Shown piece by piece: positions 34,376 to 44,900 of a stretch of DNA of 64,000 nucleotides. Both the position numbers and the translations under genes were made by a program. Below the pieces are notes generated by a model that saw nothing but the letters and a program-made list of their open reading frames with translations, did not search any database and was not told the origin of the DNA. Position 1 is the stretch's first letter, and the number at the start of each line of letters is the position of its first letter. The DNA comes from Echinicola salinicaeni. GTDB taxonomy: Bacteria > Bacteroidota > Bacteroidia > Cytophagales > Cyclobacteriaceae. The stretch is taken from the NCBI RefSeq assembly GCF_014280965.1, contig NZ_JACODZ010000013.1:1-64000 (forward strand), in the 5' to 3' direction.

Positions 34376-35455
34376 ATGAAAAGTTTAAAATTTACAAATG
34401 GCAATAAATCAGGATTCGCCAAAACATTAAGAACTAGAGTGAATGACTATTTTAAAAATAGTGGGACTAGCCAATATGGAAATGGAAATATGGTAGTAAA
34501 AACTATTTTTATGCTATCCATCTTCTTTATTCCCCTAGTTTTTATTGGTTCTGGAGTAATACAGCACACTATTCCGCTTTTTGCTTTATATATTATTAGC
34601 GGCTTTGGCATGGCAGGGGTAGGAATGGGTATAATGCATGACGCTATTCATGGTTCATATTCTAAGAACCATATTGTCAATAGGTATTTGGGCTATACTA
34701 TGAATTTAATAGGGGCTAATTCTGTCGTTTGGAAAATCCAACATAATGTCCTTCATCATACTTACACAAACATAGAAAAAGGAGATGATGACATTAACGT
34801 GCCATTTTTCTTACGATTTTCCCCTAATGCTAAGAGATATTGGATACACCGTTTTCAGTACCTATATATTTGGCTGTTTTATGGACTTTCCACTATTTCA
34901 TGGATTACAATGAAGGATTTTGTCAGGGCTTGTCGCTATAATAAGATGGGTTTTTTTAATAAATCAGGGAGTTTCAAAAAAGAACTTTTAAAAATTGCTG
35001 GTTGGAAAATCCTTTATTATTCTTATGCCCTGATCTTGCCATTAATAATGGTACAACTACCTGTTTATATTGTTGTTTTGGCTTTTTTAAGTATGCATTT
35101 CGTTACCGGAATTTGTATAAGTCTTGTTTTTCAAACGGCTCATATTGTACCGGGCACTAAGTTTATCCAAGCTGATGAAGCGGGAGAAATTCATAATGAA
35201 TGGGCATTGCATCAATTGGCCACCACTAGTAACTATGCACCGAAAAGCAGGTTTTTCTCATGGTTAATTGGAGGGCTTAATTTCCAGGTTGAGCATCATT
35301 TATTTCCCAATATTTGCCATGTTCATTATCGAAAACTGTCAAAGATTGTTTCAAAAACAGCAAAGGAGTTTGGTCATCCTTATTTAGTGAAAAGGTCTTT
35401 TTTTGCGGCACTTTTTGATCATATAAAAATGCTCCGGAGCTTAGGCAGGGCATAA
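34376..35455 (+). CDS. Membrane fatty-acid desaturase, paralogue
   Basis: A 359-residue paralogue of the desaturase at 19 kb, recognisably alike over the whole length. Boxes: HDAIH, HNVLHH and QVEHH (Q-x-x-HH type), with the same flanking words (GFGMAGVGMG, KGDDDINVPFFLRFSP, FPNICHVHY). It carries a short N-terminal extension and starts at ATG 34376. The role is as for the first copy: acyl-chain desaturation in the membrane. Keeping two copies 15 kb apart suggests different regulation, position specificity or chain preference. Confidence 0.85.
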   Translation: MKSLKFTNGNKSGFAKTLRTRVNDYFKNSGTSQYGNGNMVVKTIFMLSIFFIPLVFIGSGVIQHTIPLFALYIISGFGMAGVGMGIMHDAIHGSYSKNHIVNRYLGYTMNLIGANSVVWKIQHNVLHHTYTNIEKGDDDINVPFFLRFSPNAKRYWIHRFQYLYIWLFYGLSTISWITMKDFVRACRYNKMGFFNKSGSFKKELLKIAGWKILYYSYALILPLIMVQLPVYIVVLAFLSMHFVTGICISLVFQTAHIVPGTKFIQADEAGEIHNEWALHQLATTSNYAPKSRFFSWLIGGLNFQVEHHLFPNICHVHYRKLSKIVSKTAKEFGHPYLVKRSFFAALFDHIKMLRSLGRA

Positions 35456-35500
35456 TACGAAACCTTGAATAATTTTAGACTTATTCGAAGTCTTAAACAT

Positions 35501-35728
35501 CTATTTCTTCCCTGCCATGTGTTTTCTGAAAGCATAGTTTTGTTCAGGTTCCTTCATTAAAAACATGGAAGTGGTAATAGCTTTGTCTTTTTGGAGTATC
35601 CGGTTTTTGGGAAGCTTAATTTGTTTTTCACTAATGTAAGGTGATTTGGTTTCTCTTGGGTAAGAAATAGAACTGTGAATTATATAATTCCTATCCAGAT
35701 TTCTGTAAGTAAAAGCGTTAAAATTTAG
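35501..35728 (-). pseudogene. Reverse-strand coding-like frame without a normal start
   Basis: The reverse strand is open for 76 codons between a TGA at 35729-35731 and a TAG at 35501-35503. It reads like real protein: YRNLDRNYIIHSSISYPRET, KSPYISEKQIKLPKNR, AITTSMFLMKEPEQNYAF and a basic end KHMAGKK. No ATG, GTG or TTG occurs near the 5' end; the first ATG is late in the frame. Either translation starts at a rare codon, or a frameshift has cut off the first residues (an ATG in another frame lies about where a start would be expected). Family unknown. Confidence 0.4.
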
Positions 35729-35845
35729 TCATTTTTGACATGGGCTCAATCAAAAACACCTTTTTAGGAAATTAAATTGAATCCTATTATTAAGAAGAAT
35801 GATAAAGCTTGAATGTTACTTTGTCAGTGGAGGAACTTAATCGAT

Positions 35846-36118
35846 ATGAAGACTTTTCTGGAAATTACGAGGCAGATTTATGATGAACGTTTGGATAAAA
35901 GGTTTACTCAAAAGAATTATTATCTAAATAATGAGGAACTGGATGTGGTTATCTATGACAAAATGATTCAAAATAGCCAAAGGGCAAAGGAAACCTTTAC
36001 CGTTGTAAAAGAGAAAACATTTGAACATACCATGGATGGGAAAGTTTATGTCATAAAAAATGAGCATCGAAGAGAGTTTTACGAAAATGGCAATCAAAAG
36101 CGGTTCAGCAGTTTTTAA
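35846..36118 (+). CDS. Small hypothetical protein
   Basis: A 90-residue protein from ATG 35846 (MKTFLEITRQIYDERLDKR); an upstream ATG at 35813 adds 11 less plausible residues. The rest (NYYLNNEELDVVIYDKMIQNSQR, GKVYVIKNEHRREFYENG) is charged with two or three strands near the end. No signal peptide or known motif. It stands alone in an AT-rich stretch. Confidence 0.5.
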   Translation: MKTFLEITRQIYDERLDKRFTQKNYYLNNEELDVVIYDKMIQNSQRAKETFTVVKEKTFEHTMDGKVYVIKNEHRREFYENGNQKRFSSF

Positions 36119-37405
36119 TAATCCAATTGAGCACTTACTCTTGGATCAGTTACGATAAAATAAATTTATGTAAGCTATTGTTGGAATTAATATTGTAACT
36201 CTAGGTTGTAAAATTAGGCTATTAAAACCAGTGTTGCTTTGAAGTGAGATATGCTTTTAGTGATTATGCCATTGTAAGTAAAGAAGATATAGGTTATGCT
36301 TACTAAGAAATCGATTGGGGGGATAGAAATGGCAGAAATGGCCAATTAAAGTGGTGTATATTATGATAGTGATTTTTTCAAGTCATTGGACAAACACTTT
36401 GTAAAAGCATTTTCCATGAAATTTTGTCATCTGAGTACATGCAGCTTTGTCTCTCTCTTTCAATAATTGCCCGATAGTTTTTATCTTTTACGGCTTATTA
36501 TTACCCAAAGCCTAGAATAACCATTATGTAAGATTTGGTTATTTAGAGCTTGATTTATTGTTGGATCATGTAAAGAGAATAAGATATTTGACTGCCCAAA
36601 TGTTATTCTAAATTGAATAAAAAACCTTTGGAAGGTAGGATCAAAAAATAGGAATTAAAACTTTGAGGATAATATTAATTGATCCGGTATTTTATGATAA
36701 GATTTTGAAATAAATAATCTCTTTTGGTGCTCATATTTTTAAAAGTAAACTTCAAAGCAGTTTGATCTAAAATAAAAAAAGCCGCATTATATAATGCAGC
36801 TTTTTACTTATTGTTGACCATTCGGTATTTATATTGAACAGCTTTGTGGTGGATTTGGAGGAGTTATTAAAAAATTATGACTGCTTTACTGAAAGTAAAA
36901 AAATGAAGGGCCCTGGGGTAATTAATCATTGGGGAACCATTGAGAAAAATATGTTTTCCTTGTTGATATCTTTATTACTATTCGGTATTGGTGATACTTT
37001 TTCTTTTTGGGTTTTTGTTTCTAGCCACTCCTGATTTCATTTTGATATGAAATCTACATGAAAAGCAAAACCAATGTAAATAAAACCGAGTGTTTTTCGA
37101 ATTTATTCATAGACAGTGGGGAAATTAAACTGTTTTAAAAGATTGTTCTGAACCAACTTTTAAAAGTAGGGGATCAATACTGATCTCATTTGAATTACAG
37201 GGGAGTAATTGAAATTCGAGTTTTAGAGAGATAATCGTCTTGTTTTTGATTAAATTTTCAAATCCAAGCTAGGTATTATTGTTATAATAGAAAAGTCTTT
37301 TCTATAGGGCAACTGTCCATTTGTTTTATCCGTTTCCATCTACAAATTGAATGGGAGAGACCTACATAAAGGGATGCTTATATTGCATTATTATATACTA
37401 ATCTG
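36119..37405. other. Long AT-rich intergenic region
   Basis: About 1.29 kb without a supported gene. It contains a terminator-like hairpin at 36774-36806 with no gene ending close by on the forward strand. A 66-codon frame after it (36834-37034) shows no family signal. The 370 bases before the response regulator should contain the promoter of the efflux locus. Confidence 0.4.
36774..36806. terminator. Bidirectional terminator-like hairpin, orphan
   Basis: AAAAAGC(C)GCATTAT and ATAATGC(A)GCTTTTT pair with one internal mismatch, flanked by A and T runs. The nearest gene ends about 650 bases upstream. It could terminate an unannotated small transcript. Confidence 0.6.
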
Positions 37406-38107
37406 ATGAAAAAAATACTAATTGTTGAGGATGATGCTGAACTAAGCAAAAATATTGCTGATACCCTTACTGTTGAAGGGTTTGAGGTTGTTCCGGTGTT
37501 TGATGGCTTGATTGCCTCAAAGCTGCTCAGACGTGAGGCATTCCACTGTGTATTAATGGATGTTAACCTTCCTGGTTGGAACGGATTTGAACTATGTAAA
37601 CATTTTAGAAAGTTTGACCCACATACTCCCGTTCTGATGCTAACTGCATTCAATGAACTGGAAGATAAGGTGATGGGATACGAGGCAGGGGCAGACGATT
37701 ATCTTACTAAGCCGTTTTACATGCAGGAACTGCTGATGAAAATTAGGGCATTAGTTAAGCGTGGTATTGGCAGTAAAACTGCAGTTGAAAATAATTTTCT
37801 TGTTATAGGGGAGCTTCAGCTAGATAAAAATCGCAAAGAAGTTACCCAAGAAGGGAAAGTTATTGATTTGACACCCAGAGAATACCAGGTGCTTGAGTCC
37901 CTTATGGAAGCCAATGGAAATCCTGTGTCAAAAAAAGAATTGATCCAGAAGATATGGGGTACTTCGATTGACATATCCTCTTCTACAAATACCATCGAAG
38001 TTTATATCAATTTTTTGAGGAATAAGATTGACAAGCCATTTGGAAAATCAGCCATCAGGACAAAAATAGGTTACGGTTATTATTACAAACAGGAAGATGA
38101 CCATTAG
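37406..38107 (+). CDS. OmpR-family response regulator of the metal-efflux locus
   Basis: A 233-residue response regulator. The receiver domain occupies residues 1-118 (EDD acidic pocket 8-10, phosphoacceptor Asp52 in LMDVNLPG, Thr80, Lys102 in TKPF). A winged-helix DNA-binding domain spans about 130-230 (LTPREYQVLESLM, SSSTNTIEVYINFLRNKID). It overlaps the kinase gene by 11 bases. Like CusR, it would activate the efflux genes downstream when the kinase senses metal. The metal is not identified. Confidence 0.85.
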   Translation: MKKILIVEDDAELSKNIADTLTVEGFEVVPVFDGLIASKLLRREAFHCVLMDVNLPGWNGFELCKHFRKFDPHTPVLMLTAFNELEDKVMGYEAGADDYLTKPFYMQELLMKIRALVKRGIGSKTAVENNFLVIGELQLDKNRKEVTQEGKVIDLTPREYQVLESLMEANGNPVSKKELIQKIWGTSIDISSSTNTIEVYINFLRNKIDKPFGKSAIRTKIGYGYYYKQEDDH

Positions 38108-39461
38108 AACAAAAATACTCCGTTACTTTTCTGTTGGTATTATTCCCCTATTAGGAGCATGTCTACTTACTGTATATCTGGTCTTTAAGCAATATAGAAT
38201 AGAGGAGTTTCATCAAAGACAACAGGAAAAAATCAAATCCACACTCTATTACCTGTCCGGATTTACAGAGATGGACTCGGAAATGCTCAAATCCTTTAAA
38301 AGAGCCACGATCGACTCTATGCTCAATGAAAAGTTGGTGATTTTTAATGGAAAAAAAGAACAGGTATATAGGTCGCTCGATGATACCCAGATTACCTCAT
38401 TGGAGAAAATTCTGGGTGGATTGTCTCCCAATGTCCGTTGGGTGGCCATCAAAGAAGGAGATTATGATGTGGTCGGAATGTATTGGGAGACACGTGAAAA
38501 TGCCTACTATGGGGTATATAAGGCCTATGATGAATTTGGGTATACCAATTTGTATTTTCTCAGGAATATCCTTATCGGGACCTTTATTGCTATTTCCTTT
38601 TTGCTATTAGTAATTACCTTTTTTCTTTCCAAACGCATCGCCGCACCTATCGATAAAGTGGCTATGGCCATTCAGAAGTATAAAATTGGAGCTAGTAAAT
38701 TTAGGCTTTCTCCTCAGGGCAAGTCCGTGGAGTTGGACGCTTTGGTTGATAAGTTCAATGAGCTGCTGGATCGCATAGACCTGGCCCTTATGTTCCAGAA
38801 AAATGCCACGCATCATATTTCCCATGAACTCAAAACGCCACTTGCTGTACTGGTGTCCAATTTCGAGAAAATGGAGCAAATGGAAGATGGTCAGGAATTG
38901 AAAGAATTATTGGCCAAGCAGAAACACATGACGATGGGAATCTCCGAGGTGATTAATGTCTTGCTGGAGATATCAAAAAAAGATACCGGTACTGGGCTGG
39001 AAGAAAAAAGCTTAAGGGTGGATGAGTTGCTTTTTGACCTGTGCGAAGAATTGTCGGTCATTTATCCGGACTTTATGTTTTCAATAGATTTTGGGAGCAG
39101 TATCGAAGCCCCTGAAACATTGGTGTTTTCGGGAAGCGAATCATTGATCCGGGCGGCATTGTCAAACCTTCTTACCAACTGCATCAGATATGGGCATAGC
39201 GGCATGGCCAATATCCTGATAGAGGTAAGTCAGGAAATGTTGTCCATCGAATTTACCAACAAAGGAGAAACCCTTTCCAAAAAAGAAGTGAGGTACCTGT
39301 TCAAGCCTTATTTTAGAGGTGTCAACAGTAAGGGCATTTTGGGCAATGGTCTTGGACTTGCCTTGGTCAAAAAGATCATGGAGGTTTATGAAGGAGATAT
39401 TACCTATTCCATCCCAGAAAAGAACACTAATAAATTCACCTTGCGCTTACCTTTAAGGTAA
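38097..39461 (+). CDS. Membrane sensor histidine kinase
   Basis: A 454-residue kinase. Transmembrane segments lie at about 11-30 and 157-178 and enclose a periplasmic domain of about 125 residues, followed by a HAMP-like linker (KRIAAPIDKVAMAI). HisKA has ISHELKTPL with His243; the HATPase domain has NLLTNCIRYG, a changed G1 box and NGLGLALVKK. The periplasmic part has no histidine- or methionine-rich motif that would reveal the metal. Together with the overlapping regulator it forms the two-component system ahead of the RND pump. Likely signal: periplasmic metal excess. Confidence 0.85.
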   Translation: MTIRTKILRYFSVGIIPLLGACLLTVYLVFKQYRIEEFHQRQQEKIKSTLYYLSGFTEMDSEMLKSFKRATIDSMLNEKLVIFNGKKEQVYRSLDDTQITSLEKILGGLSPNVRWVAIKEGDYDVVGMYWETRENAYYGVYKAYDEFGYTNLYFLRNILIGTFIAISFLLLVITFFLSKRIAAPIDKVAMAIQKYKIGASKFRLSPQGKSVELDALVDKFNELLDRIDLALMFQKNATHHISHELKTPLAVLVSNFEKMEQMEDGQELKELLAKQKHMTMGISEVINVLLEISKKDTGTGLEEKSLRVDELLFDLCEELSVIYPDFMFSIDFGSSIEAPETLVFSGSESLIRAALSNLLTNCIRYGHSGMANILIEVSQEMLSIEFTNKGETLSKKEVRYLFKPYFRGVNSKGILGNGLGLALVKKIMEVYEGDITYSIPEKNTNKFTLRLPLR

Positions 39462-39530
39462 TCTTTATTTCCATTAAGGCTTTTTTAAGGTCGTTTTGAT
39501 GTCCTTTGACCTGTATAAGAACAGGCAAAG

Positions 39531-40859
39531 ATGCGCAACAAACACATTTATTACCTATTATTCCTAGTTATGATGACAGCGATCGGTGTCCCAAGTCTTC
39601 GGGGCCAATCGCTTTCAAATCAGGCTCAGGCTGATACCCTCAGGATGGACAGGGTTTCTTGTGAGGCCTATCTCCTCCAAAACAGCGTCATGATTTTGGC
39701 CGAAAAGCTGGAGATTGAAAAAGCACTCGCCCAAAAATGGCAGGCCCAACTTTGGCCCAATCCCAGTTTGGAAATCAATGAAGTAAACCTTTGGGCGTCG
39801 CCTGGGCAGCTGGGGTATTTTGGGGAGGAATTACCCCCTCTGGTAGGAGGATTTGGCAAAAACCTTCAAATGTCCATGGCGCTTGAGCAACTCGTTCAAA
39901 CGGCAGGGAAGCGCAGAAAACTTATCGCGGTGGAGGAAGTTGCTGTTGAACAATCAGAGGCCTATTTCAAGGATTTTCTCAGAGAGCTCAAACAGTCCTT
40001 TAGGGAACTGCTTAACCAATGGGAGTACCTGGAAAGGAGCAAATCCCTTTTGACCGGGCAATATGAATCCCTTTCCCAATTAAAAGTCGCAATGGGCAAG
40101 CAGGTAAATCTTGGAAATACTGGTAAAGCAGAGTATGTCCGGTTAATGGCTGCCCAATTGGAACTGAAGAAAGCCTTGTTTGAAACAGAGGAAGACCTGA
40201 TTTCCTTACAGCAAGAACTTTCCCTACTCATGAACCTTCCCTCAGGGACCATACTGGAATTGGAATTGGAAGAGGGCTTTCCAGAGTTTGAAAAAATAGT
40301 CCAAATAACGCTTGGCGAATTGGAGAACAGGGCATTGGAAAACAGGCCGGATCTTAGAGGAGCCATGCTGGAGGAAACGATGCAAGAAAAGCAGTTGACC
40401 TTTGAAAAGTCTCAGCGGGTTCCAGACCTGAACCTCAAGGTAGGCTACGATAGAGGAGGGAACTTCATGCTGGATTTTATTGGATTTGGGGCAAGTATCG
40501 ATCTGCCATTTTTCGACCGCAATCAGGGTAATATTAAGCGGGCACAGCTTAACCAAAAACAGGCTGCTTATCGGTCCCAATACAAGCAAGCCACTGTTTT
40601 GGCCGAAGTGCGCAGAGCATACCTTTCCCTGATGAAGGAAATTGAGTTCTATCAAGACATAGACGGACAATATGACGAGGAGCTGGATAGGCTTTTGGAA
40701 AATTACATCAGAAATTTCACTGAAAGGAATATTAGCCTGTTGGAGTATTTGGATTTTTTGGAGGCCTATCTCGAAAACAAAGAAATCCTTCTCGATACTA
40801 AAAGGTCCATCAAGAATAAAATAGAAACATTGCAATCAACCATTCACGGGGATATTTAA
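39531..40859 (+). CDS. TolC-like outer-membrane efflux channel (CusC/CzcC type)
   Basis: A 442-residue outer-membrane factor with a signal peptide ending near LRGQS. It has two repeats of long coiled-coil helices typical of TolC: ALAQKWQAQLWPNPSLEINEVN is the characteristic entry strand, and NRPDLRGAMLEETMQEKQLTFEKSQRVPDLNL opens the second repeat. It has no lipobox cysteine. Together with the adaptor and pump it would span the envelope for metal export. It lies 14 bases before the adaptor gene. Confidence 0.85.
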   Translation: MRNKHIYYLLFLVMMTAIGVPSLRGQSLSNQAQADTLRMDRVSCEAYLLQNSVMILAEKLEIEKALAQKWQAQLWPNPSLEINEVNLWASPGQLGYFGEELPPLVGGFGKNLQMSMALEQLVQTAGKRRKLIAVEEVAVEQSEAYFKDFLRELKQSFRELLNQWEYLERSKSLLTGQYESLSQLKVAMGKQVNLGNTGKAEYVRLMAAQLELKKALFETEEDLISLQQELSLLMNLPSGTILELELEEGFPEFEKIVQITLGELENRALENRPDLRGAMLEETMQEKQLTFEKSQRVPDLNLKVGYDRGGNFMLDFIGFGASIDLPFFDRNQGNIKRAQLNQKQAAYRSQYKQATVLAEVRRAYLSLMKEIEFYQDIDGQYDEELDRLLENYIRNFTERNISLLEYLDFLEAYLENKEILLDTKRSIKNKIETLQSTIHGDI

Positions 40860-40873
40860 AAGATTCAAATAAG

Positions 40874-41992
40874 ATGGAAGTGTACAGAAAAATAAAAAAA
40901 TATGGGTTTTTAGCCGTTTTGTTATTGTCCACGCTGATGGCTTGTGGTCCTAGGAAAACGGCTAAACCAGATGCCCAAATTTCAAGGCTATGCTTGGAAG
41001 GAAAGCTCAAAGAAGGAATGCGTCTGGTCAGTGCGGAGAAGGTGAAAATCAAAGAATCCCTGCCCCTAACTGGGAAAATAGAGCCTGATCCCGATAGGGT
41101 GATCCACTTTACAAGCCTTGTAAGCGGGGTGGTGACCAAAACCTATTTTTCCTTGGGAGAACAAGTAGCAGCAGGCCAGTTGTTGATGGACATTGTCAGC
41201 CCAGAGCTTAGCGCCCTTCAAGCAGACAAAAAGCGATTGGAAAGTGAAATCAGGGTAGCAAAACGACAACTAGAAGCCAAAAAGTCAATGTTTGAGGACA
41301 AACTTGCTTCAGAAAGTGACTTTATGGAGGCAGAGAGCCTCCAGCTTTCACTTGAGGCTGAGTTGGAGAAAGTCAATGCTAATCTATCCCTATACCGCGC
41401 CAGTCCCGAACGGAGCGTCTTTCAGGTCTTCGCTCCCTCGGCTGGTGTGGTTACCGCAAAGAACATAACCGCTGGAATGCAGATTGTAGCCGATGATACC
41501 CCATTATTCACCTTGGCGGACTTGGATGCGGTATGGGCCATGGTCAATATTTATGCAGGCAACCTTTCCCAGATCCATCAAGGGATGGCAGCAGCCGTTT
41601 CGTCCTTGTCTTATCCGGATGATGTTTTTTCAGGACAGATTGATCACCTCTCGGAAATATTCCAAAATCAAGAAAAGGTGCTGAAAGGAAGGGTGGTGCT
41701 GGACAATCAAGACCATCGGCTGAAACCAGGAATGGTAGTGGATGTTACTGTGGCCAATGAACGGAACGAGACGGCCATCAGCATTCCCGCCAATACCCTT
41801 GTTTTCGATAACAGCACCTACTACGCAGTCATTTATAAGGATGATTGTGACCTTCGCGTTAAGAACATCCAATTGCTATTGATGAACGAGGGAATAGCGT
41901 ACGTTAAAAGTGGTTTAGAGGAAGGTGAAAAGGTAGTGGCTTCTAATCAGCTCTTGATCTATGAACAGTTAAAAAACCAGCTTAACCACTAA
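40874..41992 (+). CDS. RND periplasmic adaptor (membrane-fusion protein), lipoprotein
   Basis: A 372-residue adaptor with a lipoprotein signal (VLLLSTLMAC). The barrel-sandwich (lipoyl) halves lie around VVTKTYFSLGEQVAAGQLLMDI and FAPSAGVVTAKNITAGMQI, with an alpha-hairpin between them (about 110-165), then beta-barrel (DLDAVWAMVNIYAGNL) and membrane-proximal (RVVLDNQDHRLKPGMVVDV) domains. It connects the inner-membrane pump to the outer channel. No N-terminal metal-binding methionine triad like that of E. coli CusB is visible. It is five bases upstream of the pump gene. Confidence 0.85.
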   Translation: MEVYRKIKKYGFLAVLLLSTLMACGPRKTAKPDAQISRLCLEGKLKEGMRLVSAEKVKIKESLPLTGKIEPDPDRVIHFTSLVSGVVTKTYFSLGEQVAAGQLLMDIVSPELSALQADKKRLESEIRVAKRQLEAKKSMFEDKLASESDFMEAESLQLSLEAELEKVNANLSLYRASPERSVFQVFAPSAGVVTAKNITAGMQIVADDTPLFTLADLDAVWAMVNIYAGNLSQIHQGMAAAVSSLSYPDDVFSGQIDHLSEIFQNQEKVLKGRVVLDNQDHRLKPGMVVDVTVANERNETAISIPANTLVFDNSTYYAVIYKDDCDLRVKNIQLLLMNEGIAYVKSGLEEGEKVVASNQLLIYEQLKNQLNH

Positions 41993-41997
41993 TCGAT

Positions 41998-44900
41998 ATG
42001 CATAAACTGGTCCAGCAAATTGTTGCTTTTTCCCTTAGAAATACCGTACTGGTTTTCTTTGCCATCCTACTGTTGGTAGTAGCAGGAATCGTTTCCTATA
42101 CCAAAACCCCGATAGAGGCTTTTCCAGATGTGACCAATACGCGGGCGCGGATTATTACCCAGTGGCCGGGAAGGAGTGCTGAAGAAGTCGAGAAGTTTAT
42201 CACCCTGCCCATTTCAAAGGTGATGAATACGGTGCCGAAGAAGACCTCGGTAAGGTCCATTTCTTTATTTGGACTTTCTGTGGTCACCATCGGTTTTGAT
42301 CAATCTGATGACTTTTACGCCCAACAGTATGTGGCCAATAAGCTACAGTCCGTAAACCTTCCGGATGGGGCGGATGCTGAAATAGAGCCGCCATCTGGAG
42401 CTACAGGGGAGATATACCGATATGTTTTGCGTAGCAATCGACCTATCAAAGAAATCACTGCATTGCATGATTGGGTGGTGGAAAGGGAATTGCTAGCGGT
42501 CCCGGGCATAGCCGACATTGTGAGTTTTGGGGGAGAGGAGAAAATCTATGAAATCAAAATCAATCCTACCGAACTGGCGAATTACGACCTTTCTCCGCTC
42601 GATGTATTCGAAGCTGTGGGCAATAGTAATGTGAACGTAGGAGGGGATGTGGTCGAGCGTGGCGATCAGGCTTATGTGGTTCGGGGGATAGGATTATTGG
42701 ATCATATTGATGATATCGGCAATATCATCGTTGAAGAAAACAAAGGAACTCCAGTACTCGTCAAACATGTGGCTTCTGTAGAGGTCTCCGCTAAGCCCCG
42801 ATTAGGCCAAGTGGGGCTTCAGGACGAAGACGATCTGGTCCAAGGGATCGTAATCATGCTCAGGGGAGAAAACCCCAATGAAGTGATTGGGAGCCTGAAG
42901 GAAAAAATCACCGAACTCAACTCCAGGATACTTCCTAAAGATGTGAAAATTGAGCCGTTTGTGGACCGGACAGAACTGGTAGACATTACAGTAAATACCG
43001 TGACCAAAAATTTGGTGGAAGGGATCATCTTGGTGTCCATTGTGGTCTTCATATTCCTGTACAATTGGCGGATGACCGTAATCGTGGCCAGTGTCATTCC
43101 CTTGGCATTCCTTTTTGCGATCATCATGCTGAAGATCTTAGGAATGCCGGCCAATTTAATATCCATGGGCTCCCTAGATTTTGGTCTGCTGCTGGAGGGG
43201 ACATTGGTGATTTCAGAAACAGTCTTCGTCAGCTTGGAGCGGAAGGCACACCACTTGGGCATGGAGCGGTTCAACAAGATTTCGAAATCCGGAATTATCA
43301 AAAGAAGTGCTGGCAGTGTAGCCTATTACATCTTTTTTGCCCTGATCATTTTGATCGTGGCCTTGATGCCCATATTCTCATTTCAGAAGGTGGAAGGCAA
43401 GATGTTTAGCCCATTGGCCTATACCTTGGGCTTTGCACTGCTAGGTTCCCTTATCCTTAGCCTTACTTACGTGCCAGCCATGTGCAAGGTCATGCTGACC
43501 AAGGACATTGTGGAGAAGGATAACCGGATTACCAGGGGGAGCAGGGAGGGATTGTACCGATTGTACTTATGGAGTGCCAAAAACAAAAAGGCGACCATCG
43601 CGGTATTTGGAGGGCTGTTGATAGCCAGTATCATAGGGTTTTCCAAGCATGGATCCGAATTCCTGCCGAAATTAAATGAAGGAGCGATCTATGCCAGGGC
43701 CACGCTTCCCAATAGCATAAGCCTCACCGAGTCTGTCAGGATCACCAAGGAAATGAAGGAAAAGGTGCGGTCCTTTGAGGAAGTGAAGTTTGTGCTCACC
43801 CAGACGGGAAGGCCAAATGACGGTACCGACCCTACGGGCTTTTTTAACATTGAATTTCATGTTCAGTTGTACCCTGAGGGAGATTGGGAACGGGACATCT
43901 CCAAAGATGACCTGATTGGGGAAATAAGAAAAGAGTTGTCTATATATCCCGGGGTCGTGCTCGGCTTTAGTCAACCCATTCAGGATAACGTGGAGGAATA
44001 TGTGGCCGGGGTGAAAAGCTCTTTGGTCGTCAAAATATTCGGGCATGACCTTTTCGAACTGGAAGCATATGCTGACCAAGTGGCCAAGGCTTTGGAAGGA
44101 GTTGAGGGCATTGAGGACCTGAATGTGTACAAGAACATTGGACTGCCTGAGCTTCGTATCCAACTGCACGACCATAAAATGGCCAGGTATGGCGTAAATG
44201 TGGCCGATGCCCAGGCAGTGGTGTCCATGGCCATCGGTGGACAAGCGGCCACCAATTTTTACGAGGGTGAAAGGATCTTTGATGTCCGTGTCAGGTATGA
44301 AGAAAATTACCGAGACAATGAGGACAGGATAAGGGAAATCCTTATACCGACGATGGATGGGGGCAAGGTTCCCCTCAAGGAAATTGCCACGGTGGATTTC
44401 CATACGGGACCGGCTTTTATCTATCGAGAGGATAACAGCAGGTATATTGGAATCGGATTCAGTATTGAAGGGCGGGACCTTGGTAGCACCATTGAAGAAG
44501 CCAAGCGACGCGTAGCGGAAAAAGTTAATTTCCCAGCGCACCTTACCACGGTATGGGCTGGAGAATTCGAAAGCAAGGAGCGTGCTACCAGGCAATTGGC
44601 CTTGATCGTACCCGTTTCCATTCTCTTGATCATGTTTTTGCTATACATGAATTTTCAAGGGAATTTCAAGGATACCTTGGTGTCTTTCTTGACCATTCCT
44701 TTTGCATTTATTGGGGGCTACCTCTCCTTATGGTTGACGGGGACTACCTTTGGGATTTCGGCTGGAATTGGGTTTATAATCTTATTCGGAGTGGCCACCA
44801 TAGATGGAATTGTCCTCATTGGAAATATCAAGCAGCAACTTATGGATCGTGTTCCACTGAAAGAGGCTATCGCCAATGGGGTTTATTCCAGGATCAGGCC

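Noticed and set aside
36834-37034. Forward frame of 66 codons after the orphan terminator
   Set aside because: Mixed composition, no family signal, long gap to any neighbour.
43672-44595. Long reverse-strand frame (307 codons) inside the RND pump gene
   Set aside because: Shadow of the more GC-rich pump gene; the forward frame has unmistakable HME-RND motifs throughout.
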